Part shown: piece after piece, positions 42,567 to 51,479 of the stretch | How positions within the stretch are numbered: the stretch's first letter is position 1 | How the letters are laid out: every line of letters starts with the position of its first letter | NCBI GenBank assembly: GCA_021737785.1 | Contig: JAIPDI010000002.1 | Coordinates: forward strand, 1-64,000 | Direction of reading: 5' to 3' | From: Deltaproteobacteria bacterium | GTDB lineage: Bacteria > Desulfobacterota > DSM-4660 > Desulfatiglandales > Desulfatiglandaceae | Length of the DNA stretch: 64,000 nt | Program-made: the position numbers and the translations under genes | The notes under the pieces: generated by a model | Database searches by the model: none | Seen by the model: the letters and a program-made list of their open reading frames with translations, nothing else | Told to the model about the DNA's origin: nothing

Positions 42567-43766
42567 GTGAAGACAAAAGAGGTTGTTGTGGGCGTCACCG
42601 GCGGGATTGCCGCGTACAAGGCCGCGGAGCTGGTGAGGCTTCTGGTCAAGGAGAAACTGGTGGTCAGGGTCGCCATGACCCGGAGCGCCACCCGGTTCGT
42701 GACGCCCCTCACCTTCGAGGCCCTCTCGGGCAACCGGGTGGTCCATAAGATGTTTGATCAGGAGGGGACGGTCATGGACCACATCCGGTGGGGCCAGGAG
42801 TCGGACCTGATCATCATTGCGCCGGCCACGGCCGATTTTATCGGCAAGATGGCCCATGGCATCGGAGATGATTTCCTCTCCACCTGCGTGATTGCCGCTA
42901 CGGCCAAGATCCTTGTCTGTCCCTCCATGAACGACCGGATGTTCATGAACCCGGCGGTTCAGGAAAATCTCAGTGTGCTCAGGAAACGGGGGATCATCGT
43001 CCTTGAGCCCGGCCAGGGGGAACTGGCCTGCGGGGCCGACGGCCCCGGGCGGCTGCCGGAGCCCATTGAAATACTTGAACAGGCCAAATCGCTCCTCTCC
43101 GATCAGGACCTCTCCGGACGCAGGATCCTGGTATCGGCCGGCCCGACCGTAGAGCCTATCGATCCGGTCAGATACATCACCAACCGGTCTTCGGGCAAGA
43201 TGGGCTATGCCCTGGCCAGGGCGGCTGCGCGGAGGGGGGCCGAGGTCATCCTGGTCAGCGGTCCCACAACCCTGAAGGCGCCTTCCGGGGTTACGTTCTG
43301 CCCTGTCAAGACCGCAGAGGAGATGCACCGGTCGGTTTTTGAAAATCGTGAGGCATGTGATATCGTCATAAAGGCCGCGGCGGTCTCTGATTACAGACCC
43401 CGGGAGTGTGCGGCTCAGAAGATCAAAAAGGGGGCCGCGTCCGTATCTCTGGAACTCATCAGCAACCCGGATATCCTTGCCTGTCTGGGAGATACAAAGA
43501 CCGCATCCCCCTGCATCCTGGTGGGATTTGCCGCGGAGACGGAAAACCTGCTGGCCAATGCGGAAAAAAAGCTGAAGGCAAAAAACCTGGATATGATTGT
43601 GGCCAATGATGTCTCCAGTATTGATGCGGGGTTTGAAACAGACACCAACCGGGTCAAATTCATCTACAGGGACGGACGGGTGGAGGATGCGCCCCTCATG
43701 ACAAAAGATGAGGTGGCCGACCAGGTTTTGGACCGGGCCATGGCCCTCCGAAGGAAAGAAGCATAG
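42567..43766 (+). CDS. coaBC: Bifunctional phosphopantothenoylcysteine decarboxylase / phosphopantothenate-cysteine ligase
   Basis: Catalyses steps 2 and 3 of coenzyme A synthesis. The N-terminal flavoprotein (CoaC) part shows GVTGGIAAYKAAELVRLL, the catalytic His in the HIRWGQESDLIIIAPATADFIGKM region, and PSMNDRMFMNPAVQENL (the PxMNxxMW-like motif). The CoaB part shows ILVSAGPTVEPIDPVRYITNRSSGKMG and GFAAETENLL. The 399 residues are normal. The start is GTG at 42567 with TAAGGAGC 4 nt upstream, since the nearby ATG is out of frame. Confidence 0.95.
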   Translation: MKTKEVVVGVTGGIAAYKAAELVRLLVKEKLVVRVAMTRSATRFVTPLTFEALSGNRVVHKMFDQEGTVMDHIRWGQESDLIIIAPATADFIGKMAHGIGDDFLSTCVIAATAKILVCPSMNDRMFMNPAVQENLSVLRKRGIIVLEPGQGELACGADGPGRLPEPIEILEQAKSLLSDQDLSGRRILVSAGPTVEPIDPVRYITNRSSGKMGYALARAAARRGAEVILVSGPTTLKAPSGVTFCPVKTAEEMHRSVFENREACDIVIKAAAVSDYRPRECAAQKIKKGAASVSLELISNPDILACLGDTKTASPCILVGFAAETENLLANAEKKLKAKNLDMIVANDVSSIDAGFETDTNRVKFIYRDGRVEDAPLMTKDEVADQVLDRAMALRRKEA

Positions 43767-43917
43767 CAATTGAGAAGGTCAGGTGGAGAGGTCGAATTGT
43801 CGATGGGTCGATCGGTGACACCGGAAACCCCGGCGTTGGGCATTCGGCTCCCAATGAGGCCCATGAACCGATGACCCGAAACCGACTTGCGGGTGCAGCC
43901 CGCCTTGGAGCGAGGCC

Positions 43918-44685
43918 GTGAATACGGAAACGGAAATTAGAGAGATCTTTTCCCATATGAGGGCCCTCCTCAAGTCCTATCAGGAGATGGGTCTGGATCC
44001 CCCGCCGGTCCCGATCGACGCCCTGGCCGTTCCGGACCCGGTCCGGGCAAGACCGGTCCCGCCGGCCCCCTCCCCTTCCCCCAGGACCAAAGAGACGACA
44101 CCTGTCCGGAATCGCTCCGGACAACTGGAAGAGCTGAGGGACCGTATCGGCGAGTGTCAGCAATGCAAGCTGCATAACACCCGGACCCATCTGGTATTCG
44201 GCGAGGGGTCTCCCGAGGCCAGGCTGGTCTTTGTGGGCGAGGGTCCGGGACATGATGAGGACATGGCCGGAAGGCCTTTTGTGGGCGAATCCGGAAAGCT
44301 GTTGACCAGGATCATTGAAAACGGCATGGGCCTGACCCGGAAAGATGTTTACATCTGCAATGTGGTCAAATGTCATCCCCCCGGGAATCGGGATCCGGAG
44401 AAAGATGAAATCGAGCCATGCATCCCATTTCTGAGGGAGCAACTCCGCATCATCGGCCCTGAGGTCATCTGCTGCCTGGGCAGGGTGGCCGGCCAGGCCC
44501 TCCTGGGCGCGGATTTCAAGATCAGTGCGCAAAGAGGGCAATGGCGTTCATACCAGGGCATCCCCTTGATGCCCACCTTTCATCCGGCCTACCTGCTGAG
44601 GAACCCGTCGAGCAAACGGGAGGTCTGGGAGGATATCAAAAAGATCATGACCCGGATCGGCCTGGAGGTAAGGACCCATGGGTAA
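43918..44685 (+). CDS. Family 4 uracil-DNA glycosylase
   Basis: Removes uracil from DNA; a 255-residue Fe-S enzyme. The Cys pair C80 and C83 (ECQQCKLHNTRTHLVFGEG) opens the domain; LVFVGEGPGHDEDMAGRPFVGESG is the catalytic GEGPG-x-DED region; NVVKCHPPGNRDP carries further conserved residues, and TFHPAYLLRNPSSK is the H-P-A/S-x-L motif near the end. A Pro-rich N-terminal 60 residues precedes the domain. The start is GTG at 43918, with GGAG upstream. Its stop overlaps nfeD by 8 nt, so the genes are coupled. Confidence 0.95.
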   Translation: MNTETEIREIFSHMRALLKSYQEMGLDPPPVPIDALAVPDPVRARPVPPAPSPSPRTKETTPVRNRSGQLEELRDRIGECQQCKLHNTRTHLVFGEGSPEARLVFVGEGPGHDEDMAGRPFVGESGKLLTRIIENGMGLTRKDVYICNVVKCHPPGNRDPEKDEIEPCIPFLREQLRIIGPEVICCLGRVAGQALLGADFKISAQRGQWRSYQGIPLMPTFHPAYLLRNPSSKREVWEDIKKIMTRIGLEVRTHG

Positions 44686-46018
44686 ATTACGACTCCCTTT
44701 GCTGATGTTCATCTCCCTGATTTCCCTTTTCTGGATCCGGCAGCCCGTATCGGGGCAAACCGATGTGGTTGCCGAAGGCGAGATCGTGATCATCGAACTG
44801 GAAGGCCCGATTAACCCGGGAACCGCCATGTACGTGGTCAGGGGACTTGAAATGGCCAAAGATCAGGCAGCGGCCCTTGCCATTATCCGTCTGGATACGC
44901 CCGGCGGCCTGGCCTCATCCATGCGGTCCATTATCAAGGCCATCCTGAATTCCCCGATCCCGGTGGTGGTCTATGTGGGTCCCAGGGGGGCAGGCGCCGC
45001 CTCGGCCGGCGTGATGATCACCGTGGCAGGCCATGTGGCGGCCATGGCAGAGGGGACCAATATCGGAGCGGCCCATCCGGTGACTGCGGGCGGCAAAGAT
45101 ATTGAGAAGACCATGTCCGAAAAGGTGGTCAACGATATGGCCGCCTATGCACGGGGGATCGCCGAAGACAAGGGGAAAAACGGCGAGTGGGTGGAAAAGG
45201 CGATCCGGGAGAGCGTCTCCATCACCGCGGATGAGGCCCTTGAGAAAAATGTCGTGGACCTGGTGGTCAAAGATTTGGACCACCTGATCAGGGACCTGGA
45301 CGGCAGAGAGATCCGGATGCCGCAGGGCAACGTGATCCTCAAGACCACCGGGCTGAAACAGGTACACTACAGGCCCGGATTCCGGGACAGGGTCCTCAAG
45401 ACCATCAGCGATCCCAATATCGCCTATATCCTTATGATGATCGGTCTGGCCGGGCTCTATTTCGAGCTCTCCCACCCCGGGGCGATCTTTCCCGGAGTCA
45501 TCGGCGCCATATCGCTGATCCTGGCGTTTTTCTCCTTTCAGACCCTCCCGGTGAACTATGCAGGACTTCTCCTGATTCTCCTGGCCGTCATATTGTTTAT
45601 TGCGGAAGTCAAGGTGGCGAGCTACGGCATTCTTTCCATCGGAGGACTGATTTCACTGACCCTGGGGTCTATCATGTTGTTTGAAGATGTGGGGGTTTCT
45701 CTGAGACTGATGTTGCCTACGATTCTATTGATCGGCGGATTTTTCGTGGCTGTGGCGGCCCTGGCGTTTCGTGCCTATCACACGCGGCCGAGAGGAGGAA
45801 CCGACGGCCTGTTGGGGGAAATCGGGGAGGTCAGAGAACTGATCGCGCCGGAGGGTCTGGTCTTTGTCCATGGGGAATACTGGCGGGCGGTTTCAGAAGA
45901 ACGTCTTGAACCCGGAGACAAGGTGGAAGTGACAGGAATCAAGGGCCTGGTACTGACGGTCAGGAAGGCCCCGAATCCATCGCCCGGCAACTACGCAACT
46001 CTCAGTAAAGGAGGATGA
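44678..46018 (+). CDS. nfeD: NfeD family membrane serine protease
   Basis: A 446-residue membrane protein. After a signal peptide (about 1-26), a ClpP/SppA-like protease domain (about 30-220) includes [15 protein letters not shown] and the probable nucleophile Ser in [15 protein letters not shown], with a Lys/Ser dyad expected from NfeD1b structures. About four hydrophobic helices follow (about 245-365), then a C-terminal soluble OB-fold domain ([25 protein letters not shown]). It is the full-length class. The slipin gene begins 1 nt after its stop, the classic NfeD-stomatin operon. Confidence 0.95.
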   Translation: MGKLRLPLLMFISLISLFWIRQPVSGQTDVVAEGEIVIIELEGPINPGTAMYVVRGLEMAKDQAAALAIIRLDTPGGLASSMRSIIKAILNSPIPVVVYVGPRGAGAASAGVMITVAGHVAAMAEGTNIGAAHPVTAGGKDIEKTMSEKVVNDMAAYARGIAEDKGKNGEWVEKAIRESVSITADEALEKNVVDLVVKDLDHLIRDLDGREIRMPQGNVILKTTGLKQVHYRPGFRDRVLKTISDPNIAYILMMIGLAGLYFELSHPGAIFPGVIGAISLILAFFSFQTLPVNYAGLLLILLAVILFIAEVKVASYGILSIGGLISLTLGSIMLFEDVGVSLRLMLPTILLIGGFFVAVAALAFRAYHTRPRGGTDGLLGEIGEVRELIAPEGLVFVHGEYWRAVSEERLEPGDKVEVTGIKGLVLTVRKAPNPSPGNYATLSKGG

Positions 46019-46019
46019 T

Positions 46020-46757
46020 ATGTTTTACATATTAGCGATCGTGCTCGTTGTCCTGTTCCTGGCCTCGGCCATCAAGATCCTGAAGGAGTACGAGCGGGGA
46101 GTGATCTTTCGTCTGGGCCGGGTGATCAAGACAAAGGGACCCGGTTTGATTATCCTGATTCCGATCATTGATAAGATGGTGAAAGTGAGCCTTCGTCTTG
46201 TTGCCATGGACGTGCCGCCGCAGGATGTCATCACCCGGGACAATGTGTCGGTCAAGGTCAATGCAGTGATCTATTTCCGGGTCATGGATCCCACTAATGC
46301 CACCATCGAGGTGGAGAATTTCCTCTTTGCCACGTCCCAGTTGGCCCAGACCACACTGCGGAGCGTCTGCGGCCAGGTGGAACTGGACGAGCTGCTGGCC
46401 GAGAGGGACAAGATCAATACGAGGCTTCAGAATATTCTGGATAAACATACGGATCCCTGGGGAATCAAGGTGGCCACGGTAGAGGTCAAGCACATCGATC
46501 TGCCCCAGGAGATGCAGCGGGCCATGGCCAGGCAGGCCGAGGCCGAGAGGGAGAGACGGGCCAAGGTCATTAATGCAGAGGGCGAATACCAGGCCGCCAC
46601 CCGTCTGGCGGACGCCGCGGAAATTATCCGGAAATATCCTGAGGCCCTCCAGTTGAGATACCTTCAGACCCTGCGGGAGATATCGTCGGAGAGCAATTCA
46701 ACCACGATCTTCCCGTTGCCCATCGACCTGCTGACGCCTTTCTTGAAAAAGGGGTAG
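46020..46757 (+). CDS. Slipin / stomatin (SPFH domain) family protein
   Basis: A 245-residue membrane-anchored SPFH protein. One N-terminal helix (about 1-20) leads to [21 protein letters not shown] and the SPFH core ([33 protein letters not shown], in parts), then an Ala/Glu-rich coil ([23 protein letters not shown]) and [14 protein letters not shown] at the end. AAAGGAGGATGAT lies just upstream. It pairs with NfeD, a known substrate-protease relation in Pyrococcus homologues. Confidence 0.95.
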   Translation: MFYILAIVLVVLFLASAIKILKEYERGVIFRLGRVIKTKGPGLIILIPIIDKMVKVSLRLVAMDVPPQDVITRDNVSVKVNAVIYFRVMDPTNATIEVENFLFATSQLAQTTLRSVCGQVELDELLAERDKINTRLQNILDKHTDPWGIKVATVEVKHIDLPQEMQRAMARQAEAERERRAKVINAEGEYQAATRLADAAEIIRKYPEALQLRYLQTLREISSESNSTTIFPLPIDLLTPFLKKG

Positions 46758-46848
46758 AAAAGAGAGGATTCGGGAATTGAGGAATTGAGGGATTTGGTAT
46801 CGTCGAACCGCAAAGGCGCAAAGGACGCGAAGAAGACTTGACGGGGTC

Positions 46849-46883
46849 GTTCTGATCCTGGAAGAAAAATTCAGGATCAGAAC
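46849..46883. repeat. Perfect 12-bp inverted repeat
   Basis: GTTCTGATCCTG (46849-46860) and CAGGATCAGAAC (46872-46883) flank an 11-nt loop. No T-run follows on either strand, so it is not a typical terminator; the role is unknown. Confidence 0.7.
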
Positions 46884-46949
46884 ACCAAGGCCTGCCGGGC
46901 CCTCGTCCATTATCCGGTAATAGCCTTTGGATAAAAGAGATCTTTGTGG

Positions 46950-47006
46950 CTCTCTGTGAATCCGGCCTTGGCAGGTTTGGTTGCGGCCATCAGGCCGTCT
47001 TGGGGA
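46950..47006 (+). repeat. Dispersed two-hairpin repeat, diverged copy
   Basis: CTCTGTGAATCCGGCCTTGG, then CAGGTTTGGTTGCGGCCATC and AGGCCGTCTTGGGG. It aligns with 33485-33534 but the first palindrome is degenerate. Confidence 0.65.
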
Positions 47007-47159
47007 TATGTGGATTACGAATTATTGCGGGCAGTTAAAATCTACAAAACCGTTAAGGTTCCTGTTGAGTCGAGAGCGAAGGTGTGATAAAAGAAAGCCC
47101 CTATACCGTGCGCCTAACGCCTTGCGCCTTGCGCCTATATTACAAAAGGAGACACAATA

Positions 47160-47573
47160 ATGGTAGAAGAGACTACAGAAGCGGTCAATCAGGAGACTAA
47201 GGAAGAGATTCAGGAGAAGCCGCCGGTAAAGGCGCCTGAGTTCAAGAAGCCTCTGGACAAAATGACGGCCATTGAACTGAGAGAAGTGGCCATGGAGATC
47301 CCCGGAGTTGTGGGGGCCCATGCCATGAAGAAAGGGGAATTGCTGTCCATTATCAAGGAGTATTACGGCATTGAAGATGACACTCTGGATAAGGGCAAAA
47401 AAAAGAAGGGCCAGAAGGAAAAGGCCAGCGTTCACGAAATAAAGGCCCAAATGGCCCAGCTCAGGGAAAAAAGAAAGACGGTCCGTTCGGGCAAAGACCG
47501 GAAGCAGGCCGATATCCTTCGACGCCGGATCAACCGCCTGAAAAAGCAGACCCGGAAGGTTGTCCAGGGATGA
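47160..47573 (+). CDS. Rho N-terminal-like domain protein
   Basis: A 137-residue basic protein. Acidic N-terminus (TEAVNQETKEEIQEKP), then a helical SAP/Rho-N-like segment (LDKMTAIELREVAMEIPGV...HAMKKGELLSIIKEYYGI, about 37-80) and a Lys/Arg-rich coiled C-terminus (KAQMAQLREKRKTVRSGKDR). Small proteins of this type occur in Deltaproteobacteria; nucleic-acid binding is likely, function unknown. AAAAGGAGACACAATA precedes the ATG. It stands alone and is followed by a strong terminator. Confidence 0.8.
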   Translation: MVEETTEAVNQETKEEIQEKPPVKAPEFKKPLDKMTAIELREVAMEIPGVVGAHAMKKGELLSIIKEYYGIEDDTLDKGKKKKGQKEKASVHEIKAQMAQLREKRKTVRSGKDRKQADILRRRINRLKKQTRKVVQG

Positions 47574-47591
47574 AGAGACTCCTTGTTGTGA

Positions 47592-47637
47592 GCAGGTTCG
47601 GGGAAAGGAATTCGGTCCCGGACCTGCTTTTGTTTTC
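47592..47637 (+). terminator. Rho-independent terminator
   Basis: GCAGGTTCGGG (47592-47602) pairs with CCCGGACCTGC (11 bp with one G-U), followed by TTTTGTTTT. It lies 18 nt past the Rho-N-like gene. Confidence 0.88.
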
Positions 47638-47763
47638 TGGTAAGCATTCACAGGTTCCAGGTTAAAAATATCACAGTCTTGTGTGAGCGGCATCTTGCCA
47701 CGACATTTCGCGGCTGGAAAGCCGCTCTCACAGGAACATTAAAATGTCTGAGCTGAGGCCCTC

Positions 47764-48471
47764 ATGAAGAACCCCTCGTCTCTCAAGACCGTTGCCGTCA
47801 TCCCGGCCGCGGGATCCGGCATTCGGATGAAGAGCAGCCGGGCCAAGCAGTTTCTCAGTCTGGATGGAAGGCCCATCCTTGCCGTGACCCTGATCCATTT
47901 TCAGGAATGCAGCCAGGTGGACGGGGTTGTCCTGGTGGCGCCCCCCGGAGATGTGGCCTACTGCAGGGAGTATATCGTAGAGGAATTCGGCCTCACAAAG
48001 GTCGAATCAGTGGTTGCGGGGGGCAGGCGTCGCCAGGATTCGGTAAGGCTGGGAGTCGAGGCCACGGGAGGCAGGTACGATCTGGTCCTGATCCATGACG
48101 GGGTCCGGCCTGTGATCGATGAAAGGCTTCTGAAGCGGGTGATGGATGCCGCCAGGGTCCACCGGGCCGTGATCGCGGCCCTCCCTGCCAAGGAGACGGT
48201 CAAGGAGGTGAACGATTGCCACGAGGTGGTGAAGACCTATGATCGGCATCGGGTATGGATGGTTCAGACCCCTCAGGTTTTTCGCTATGCCGACATCCTG
48301 AAGGCCCATCACAGGGCCCTGGCTGAAGCATGGGAAGAGGCCACGGATGACGCATTCCTGGTGGAAAGGTCGGGAATCCCGGTGACGGTCGTGGAAGGTT
48401 CGGAGAAAAATATCAAGGTCACCACCCCCTACGATCTGGAAATGGCGCGCTTTATGCTTGGCGCATTGTAA
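47764..48471 (+). CDS. ispD: 2-C-methyl-D-erythritol 4-phosphate cytidylyltransferase
   Basis: Third step of the MEP isoprenoid pathway. VAVIPAAGSGIRMKSSRAKQF is the nucleotide-binding loop, followed by GRPILAVTLIHF, VVAGGRRRQDSVRLGVEA, LIHDGVRPVID and TPQVFRYADILKAHHRA, and TDDAFLVERSGIPVTVVEG near the end: all IspD signatures. The 235 residues are normal. No ispF follows; hemC starts 13 nt downstream, suggesting co-transcription of isoprenoid and haem genes. Confidence 0.95.
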   Translation: MKNPSSLKTVAVIPAAGSGIRMKSSRAKQFLSLDGRPILAVTLIHFQECSQVDGVVLVAPPGDVAYCREYIVEEFGLTKVESVVAGGRRRQDSVRLGVEATGGRYDLVLIHDGVRPVIDERLLKRVMDAARVHRAVIAALPAKETVKEVNDCHEVVKTYDRHRVWMVQTPQVFRYADILKAHHRALAEAWEEATDDAFLVERSGIPVTVVEGSEKNIKVTTPYDLEMARFMLGAL

Positions 48472-48484
48472 AGGCGGAGGTCGG

Positions 48485-49414
48485 ATGCTCAGAATAGGGA
48501 CACGGGGAAGCAGGTTAGCGCTTAAACAGAGTGAATGGGTCAAGGCCCAACTGGAGGCCAGATACCCTGAAATCGGTGTGGAGCTTGTCAAGATCAAGAC
48601 CACCGGGGATAAGGTCCTTGATTCCCCCCTTAGCAAGATCGGGGGCAAGGGCCTTTTTGTGAAAGAGATCGAGGATGCCATGCTGGAAAGGCGGGTCGAT
48701 CTGGCGGTTCACAGCATGAAGGATGTGCCTGCGGAACTCCCCGACAATCTCTATCTTTCGACCTATCCGGAACGTGAAGACCCTTCGGATGCGCTTATCT
48801 CCGTTGACGACCTTCCCCTTGACCGGCTTCCCCCCAATGCCAAGGTAGGGACGAGCAGTCTCAGGCGGGGGGCCCAATTGCTCCATATCCGGCCGGACCT
48901 CGACCTGGTGCCCCTGAGGGGTAACGTGGACACCCGCCTTCGGAAAGTTGAATCCGGAGAACTCCATGCCGTTATCCTGGCGTGCGCCGGTCTCAAACGG
49001 CTCGGACTGGCAGACCGGATCAGCCAGGTCATTCCACAGGATCAACTCCTGCCTGCCGTAGGGCAGGGGGCCCTCGGGCTGGAGATAAGGCGGGATGATG
49101 CCGGGCTTGCTGATATTCTCAGTTTTCTGGACCATGGGCCGACCCGCATGACGGTCAGCGCCGAAAGGGCCTTTCTGAAAAAACTCGAGGGGGGGTGCCA
49201 GGTTCCCATCGCCGGTTTTGCCCGGTTGGACGGGGACCGCCTCTCCTTCAAGGGCATGGTGGCGGAACTGGACGGGACGAGGCTTTTCAGGGAAGAGACG
49301 GCCGGGCCAAAAGATCAGGCCGAGGCCATCGGGATTGCCTGCGCCAGGAACCTCCTCGCCTCAGGGGCGGACAAGGTGCTGGAGAAGATTTACGGGTCGG
49401 CAATGGATGCGTGA
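48485..49414 (+). CDS. hemC: Hydroxymethylbilane synthase (porphobilinogen deaminase)
   Basis: Polymerises four porphobilinogens. LRIGTRGSRLALKQSEWVK starts the protein; SPLSKIGGKGLFVKEIEDAML, DLAVHSMKDVPAELP, GTSSLRRGAQLL and RGNVDTRLRKVESGE form the active site; the dipyrromethane cofactor Cys lies in LEGGCQVPIAGFA. The 309 residues are normal. The ATG at 48485 has GGCGGAGG 4 nt upstream. Its stop lies at the first units of a heptamer repeat array. Confidence 0.97.
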   Translation: MLRIGTRGSRLALKQSEWVKAQLEARYPEIGVELVKIKTTGDKVLDSPLSKIGGKGLFVKEIEDAMLERRVDLAVHSMKDVPAELPDNLYLSTYPEREDPSDALISVDDLPLDRLPPNAKVGTSSLRRGAQLLHIRPDLDLVPLRGNVDTRLRKVESGELHAVILACAGLKRLGLADRISQVIPQDQLLPAVGQGALGLEIRRDDAGLADILSFLDHGPTRMTVSAERAFLKKLEGGCQVPIAGFARLDGDRLSFKGMVAELDGTRLFREETAGPKDQAEAIGIACARNLLASGADKVLEKIYGSAMDA

Positions 49415-49482
49415 TACTGAATACTGGATACTGGATGCTGGATACTGGATGCTCGATACTGGATACTGGATACTGGATGCTG
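49413..49482. repeat. Tandem array of ten 7-bp units
   Basis: Ten consecutive units of GATACTG or close variants (AATACTG, GATGCTG, GATGCTC). The first unit starts inside the hemC stop codon (49412-49414). The array is followed, before cobA-hemD, by AACCCAATTAACCCAATAAACCC-type direct repeats at about 49560-49590. Confidence 0.9.
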
Positions 49483-49606
49483 GTTGTAGCGTAGCGGAAA
49501 TCCCGTCTTCAGCGGGAATGCTGGACTGGATGCCTGGCAGCCCACGAACCCGACACACAAACCCAATTAACCCAATAAACCCGACAAACCGTCACAAGGA
49601 CACGCC

Positions 49607-51172
49607 ATGAATCCATCAGCCGTCAGCCGTCCGCCATCAGCCATCGCAAAGGGTACCGTCTATCTGGTCGGCGCCGGGCCCGGCGATCCGGGCCTCTTGA
49701 CCATCAAGGGGATGGAATGCCTTTGCCGGGCCGATGTGATCATTTATGACTACCTGGCAAATCCAGCCTTCCTCGATTATGCCAAAGAAGGTGCGGAGCT
49801 GATCTATGTGGGGAAAAAGGGCGGCGCCCACACCATGGGCCAGGAAGAGATCAATGCCCTGATCGTGGACAGGGCAGCGGACGGAAAGACAGTGGTCCGG
49901 CTCAAGGGGGGAGACCCCTTCATCTTCGGCAGAGGCGGGGAAGAGGCCCAGGAACTGGCCGCGGCGGGCGTGGGGTTTGAGATTGTTCCCGGGGTCACGT
50001 CGGCCATCTCCGTACCGGCCTATGCAGGTATCCCCCTCACCCATCGGGACTATACGGCCACGGTGGCCTTTGTCACCGGTCATGAAGATCCGCTCAAAGA
50101 AAAATCCAATATCGCCTGGGACAAGCTGGCCACCGGCGTCGGGACCCTGGTGTTCCTCATGGGCGTAGGGAATCTCCCTCACATCGCCCTAAGCCTCATG
50201 AAACACGGCCGGTCCCCGGATACGCCGGTGGCGGTGATACGCAGGGGCGCCTCTGCCGGGCAGGCCACCTGGGTGGGGACCCTCGAGAATATCGGCCGTA
50301 TTGCAGAGGAAAACCGGATCCGGCCGCCCGCTATTATCGTTGTGGGCGATGTGGTCCGTCTGAGAGAGGAACTCAACTGGTTTGAAACAAAACCCCTTTT
50401 CGGCAGACGGATCGTGGTCACCCGGGCCAGGGAGCAGGCCAGCGAGTTTCGCCGCACGCTGGAGACTCTGGGGGCGGAGACCATTGAATTCCCCACCATT
50501 GAGGTAATGCCTCCTGAAAGCTGGGAACCCATGGACCGGGCCATTGAGCATCTGAATGAATATGACTGGCTGGTCTTTACCTCTGTCAACGGGGTCCGGT
50601 TTTTCCTTGAGCGGCTGGAAGTCGCAGGAAAGGACGTTCGCGATTTAAAGGGGATCAAGATCGGAGTCATCGGCCCCAAAACCGCCGAGGTGTGGGAACG
50701 GATGGGGATCCGGCCGGATTTGATGCCGGCCGAGTATCGGGCCGAAGCGGTGGTGGACGCCTTCAAAGAGGCAGGGATCGGGGGGGCAAATATCCTTATT
50801 CCCAGGGCCGCCAGGGCCAGAGAGGTCCTGCCGGACGACCTGCGCAAGGCCGGGGCCCGGGTGGACGTGGTCCATGCCTACCGGACCATCAGTCCCGACC
50901 ATGATACGGGCAGTGTCAGGGAACTCCTCATGAAGGGGTCCATCGACATGGTGACCTTCACCAGCTCGTCCACGGTCACCAATTTTGTAAAGATGTTCGA
51001 GGCGGACGGCGATCAGCTTCAGAAGTGGATGGAACGGGTAACCGTCGCCTGCATCGGCCCCATCACGGCAAAGACAGCGGAAAAGAATGGTTTCCATGCA
51101 AGTGTGATCCCTGGTGAATACACCATTGAATCCATGATACTAGAGATCTCCCGTTTTTTTGGTCACAGTTAA
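49607..51172 (+). CDS. Fused uroporphyrinogen-III C-methyltransferase / uroporphyrinogen-III synthase
   Basis: A 521-residue fusion of CobA and HemD. The N-terminal methyltransferase (about 18-260) shows VYLVGAGPGDPGLLTIKG, VRLKGGDPFIFGRGGEEA, PGVTSAISVPAYAGIPLTHR and PPAIIVVGDVV. The C-terminal synthase (about 265-515) shows VVTRAREQASEFRRTLETLGA, FTSVNGVRFFLERL and FTSSSTVTNFVKMF. It makes uroporphyrinogen III and methylates it toward sirohaem/cobalamin, a common clostridial and deltaproteobacterial arrangement. The first 14 residues come from CATCAGCC-type repeats. AAGGACACGCC precedes the ATG. Confidence 0.95.
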   Translation: MNPSAVSRPPSAIAKGTVYLVGAGPGDPGLLTIKGMECLCRADVIIYDYLANPAFLDYAKEGAELIYVGKKGGAHTMGQEEINALIVDRAADGKTVVRLKGGDPFIFGRGGEEAQELAAAGVGFEIVPGVTSAISVPAYAGIPLTHRDYTATVAFVTGHEDPLKEKSNIAWDKLATGVGTLVFLMGVGNLPHIALSLMKHGRSPDTPVAVIRRGASAGQATWVGTLENIGRIAEENRIRPPAIIVVGDVVRLREELNWFETKPLFGRRIVVTRAREQASEFRRTLETLGAETIEFPTIEVMPPESWEPMDRAIEHLNEYDWLVFTSVNGVRFFLERLEVAGKDVRDLKGIKIGVIGPKTAEVWERMGIRPDLMPAEYRAEAVVDAFKEAGIGGANILIPRAARAREVLPDDLRKAGARVDVVHAYRTISPDHDTGSVRELLMKGSIDMVTFTSSSTVTNFVKMFEADGDQLQKWMERVTVACIGPITAKTAEKNGFHASVIPGEYTIESMILEISRFFGHS

Positions 51173-51479
51173 CGACTTAGCAAAGGTTCTAACTGTACAG
51201 TCCAAAGTTCTTGGAACAGTTAGAATCACTCGATTCCGGCTTTAATTGTCGCCGTTCCGGCGAAACCCGGAATCCAGAATACTTTCGGCATGATAAGGCT
51301 CTGGATGCCGGTCGAAGATCCCGTACTTGCGGGGAGCGAGTCCAGCATGACGGAAGAACTTTGGACTTTCAAGTACCTAAGCACTATATTGAAATTACAG
51401 GAACCAGCCAAGCCCCGATTTTCTTGACACTGATCGGCTCGAAAACCTTATTCAGAGCCTTTTTCAACAGAAGTTGCGC
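51173..51479. other. Repeat-bearing intergenic region
   Basis: No gene. A GATTCCGGC...GTTCCGGCGAAACCCGGAATCCAG repeat (about 51233-51278) belongs to the same family as those around the GIY-YIG unit, and CTTTGGACTT/AAGTCC-like short inverted sequence flanks it (51200 and 51357). From here the AT content rises. Confidence 0.5.

Larger units (their letters stand above)
46758..47159. other. Repeat-rich intergenic region
   Basis: It holds a GGAATTGAGGAATTGAGGG repeat (about 46775-46795), a 12-bp hairpin at 46849-46883, and a diverged dispersed repeat at 46950-47006. AAAAGGAGACAC before 47160 is the next gene's ribosome binding site. No gene is supported. Confidence 0.5.

Noticed and set aside
49413-49482. 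Tandem heptamers as a CRISPR array
   Set aside because: Units are 7 bp with no spacers; no cas genes are present.
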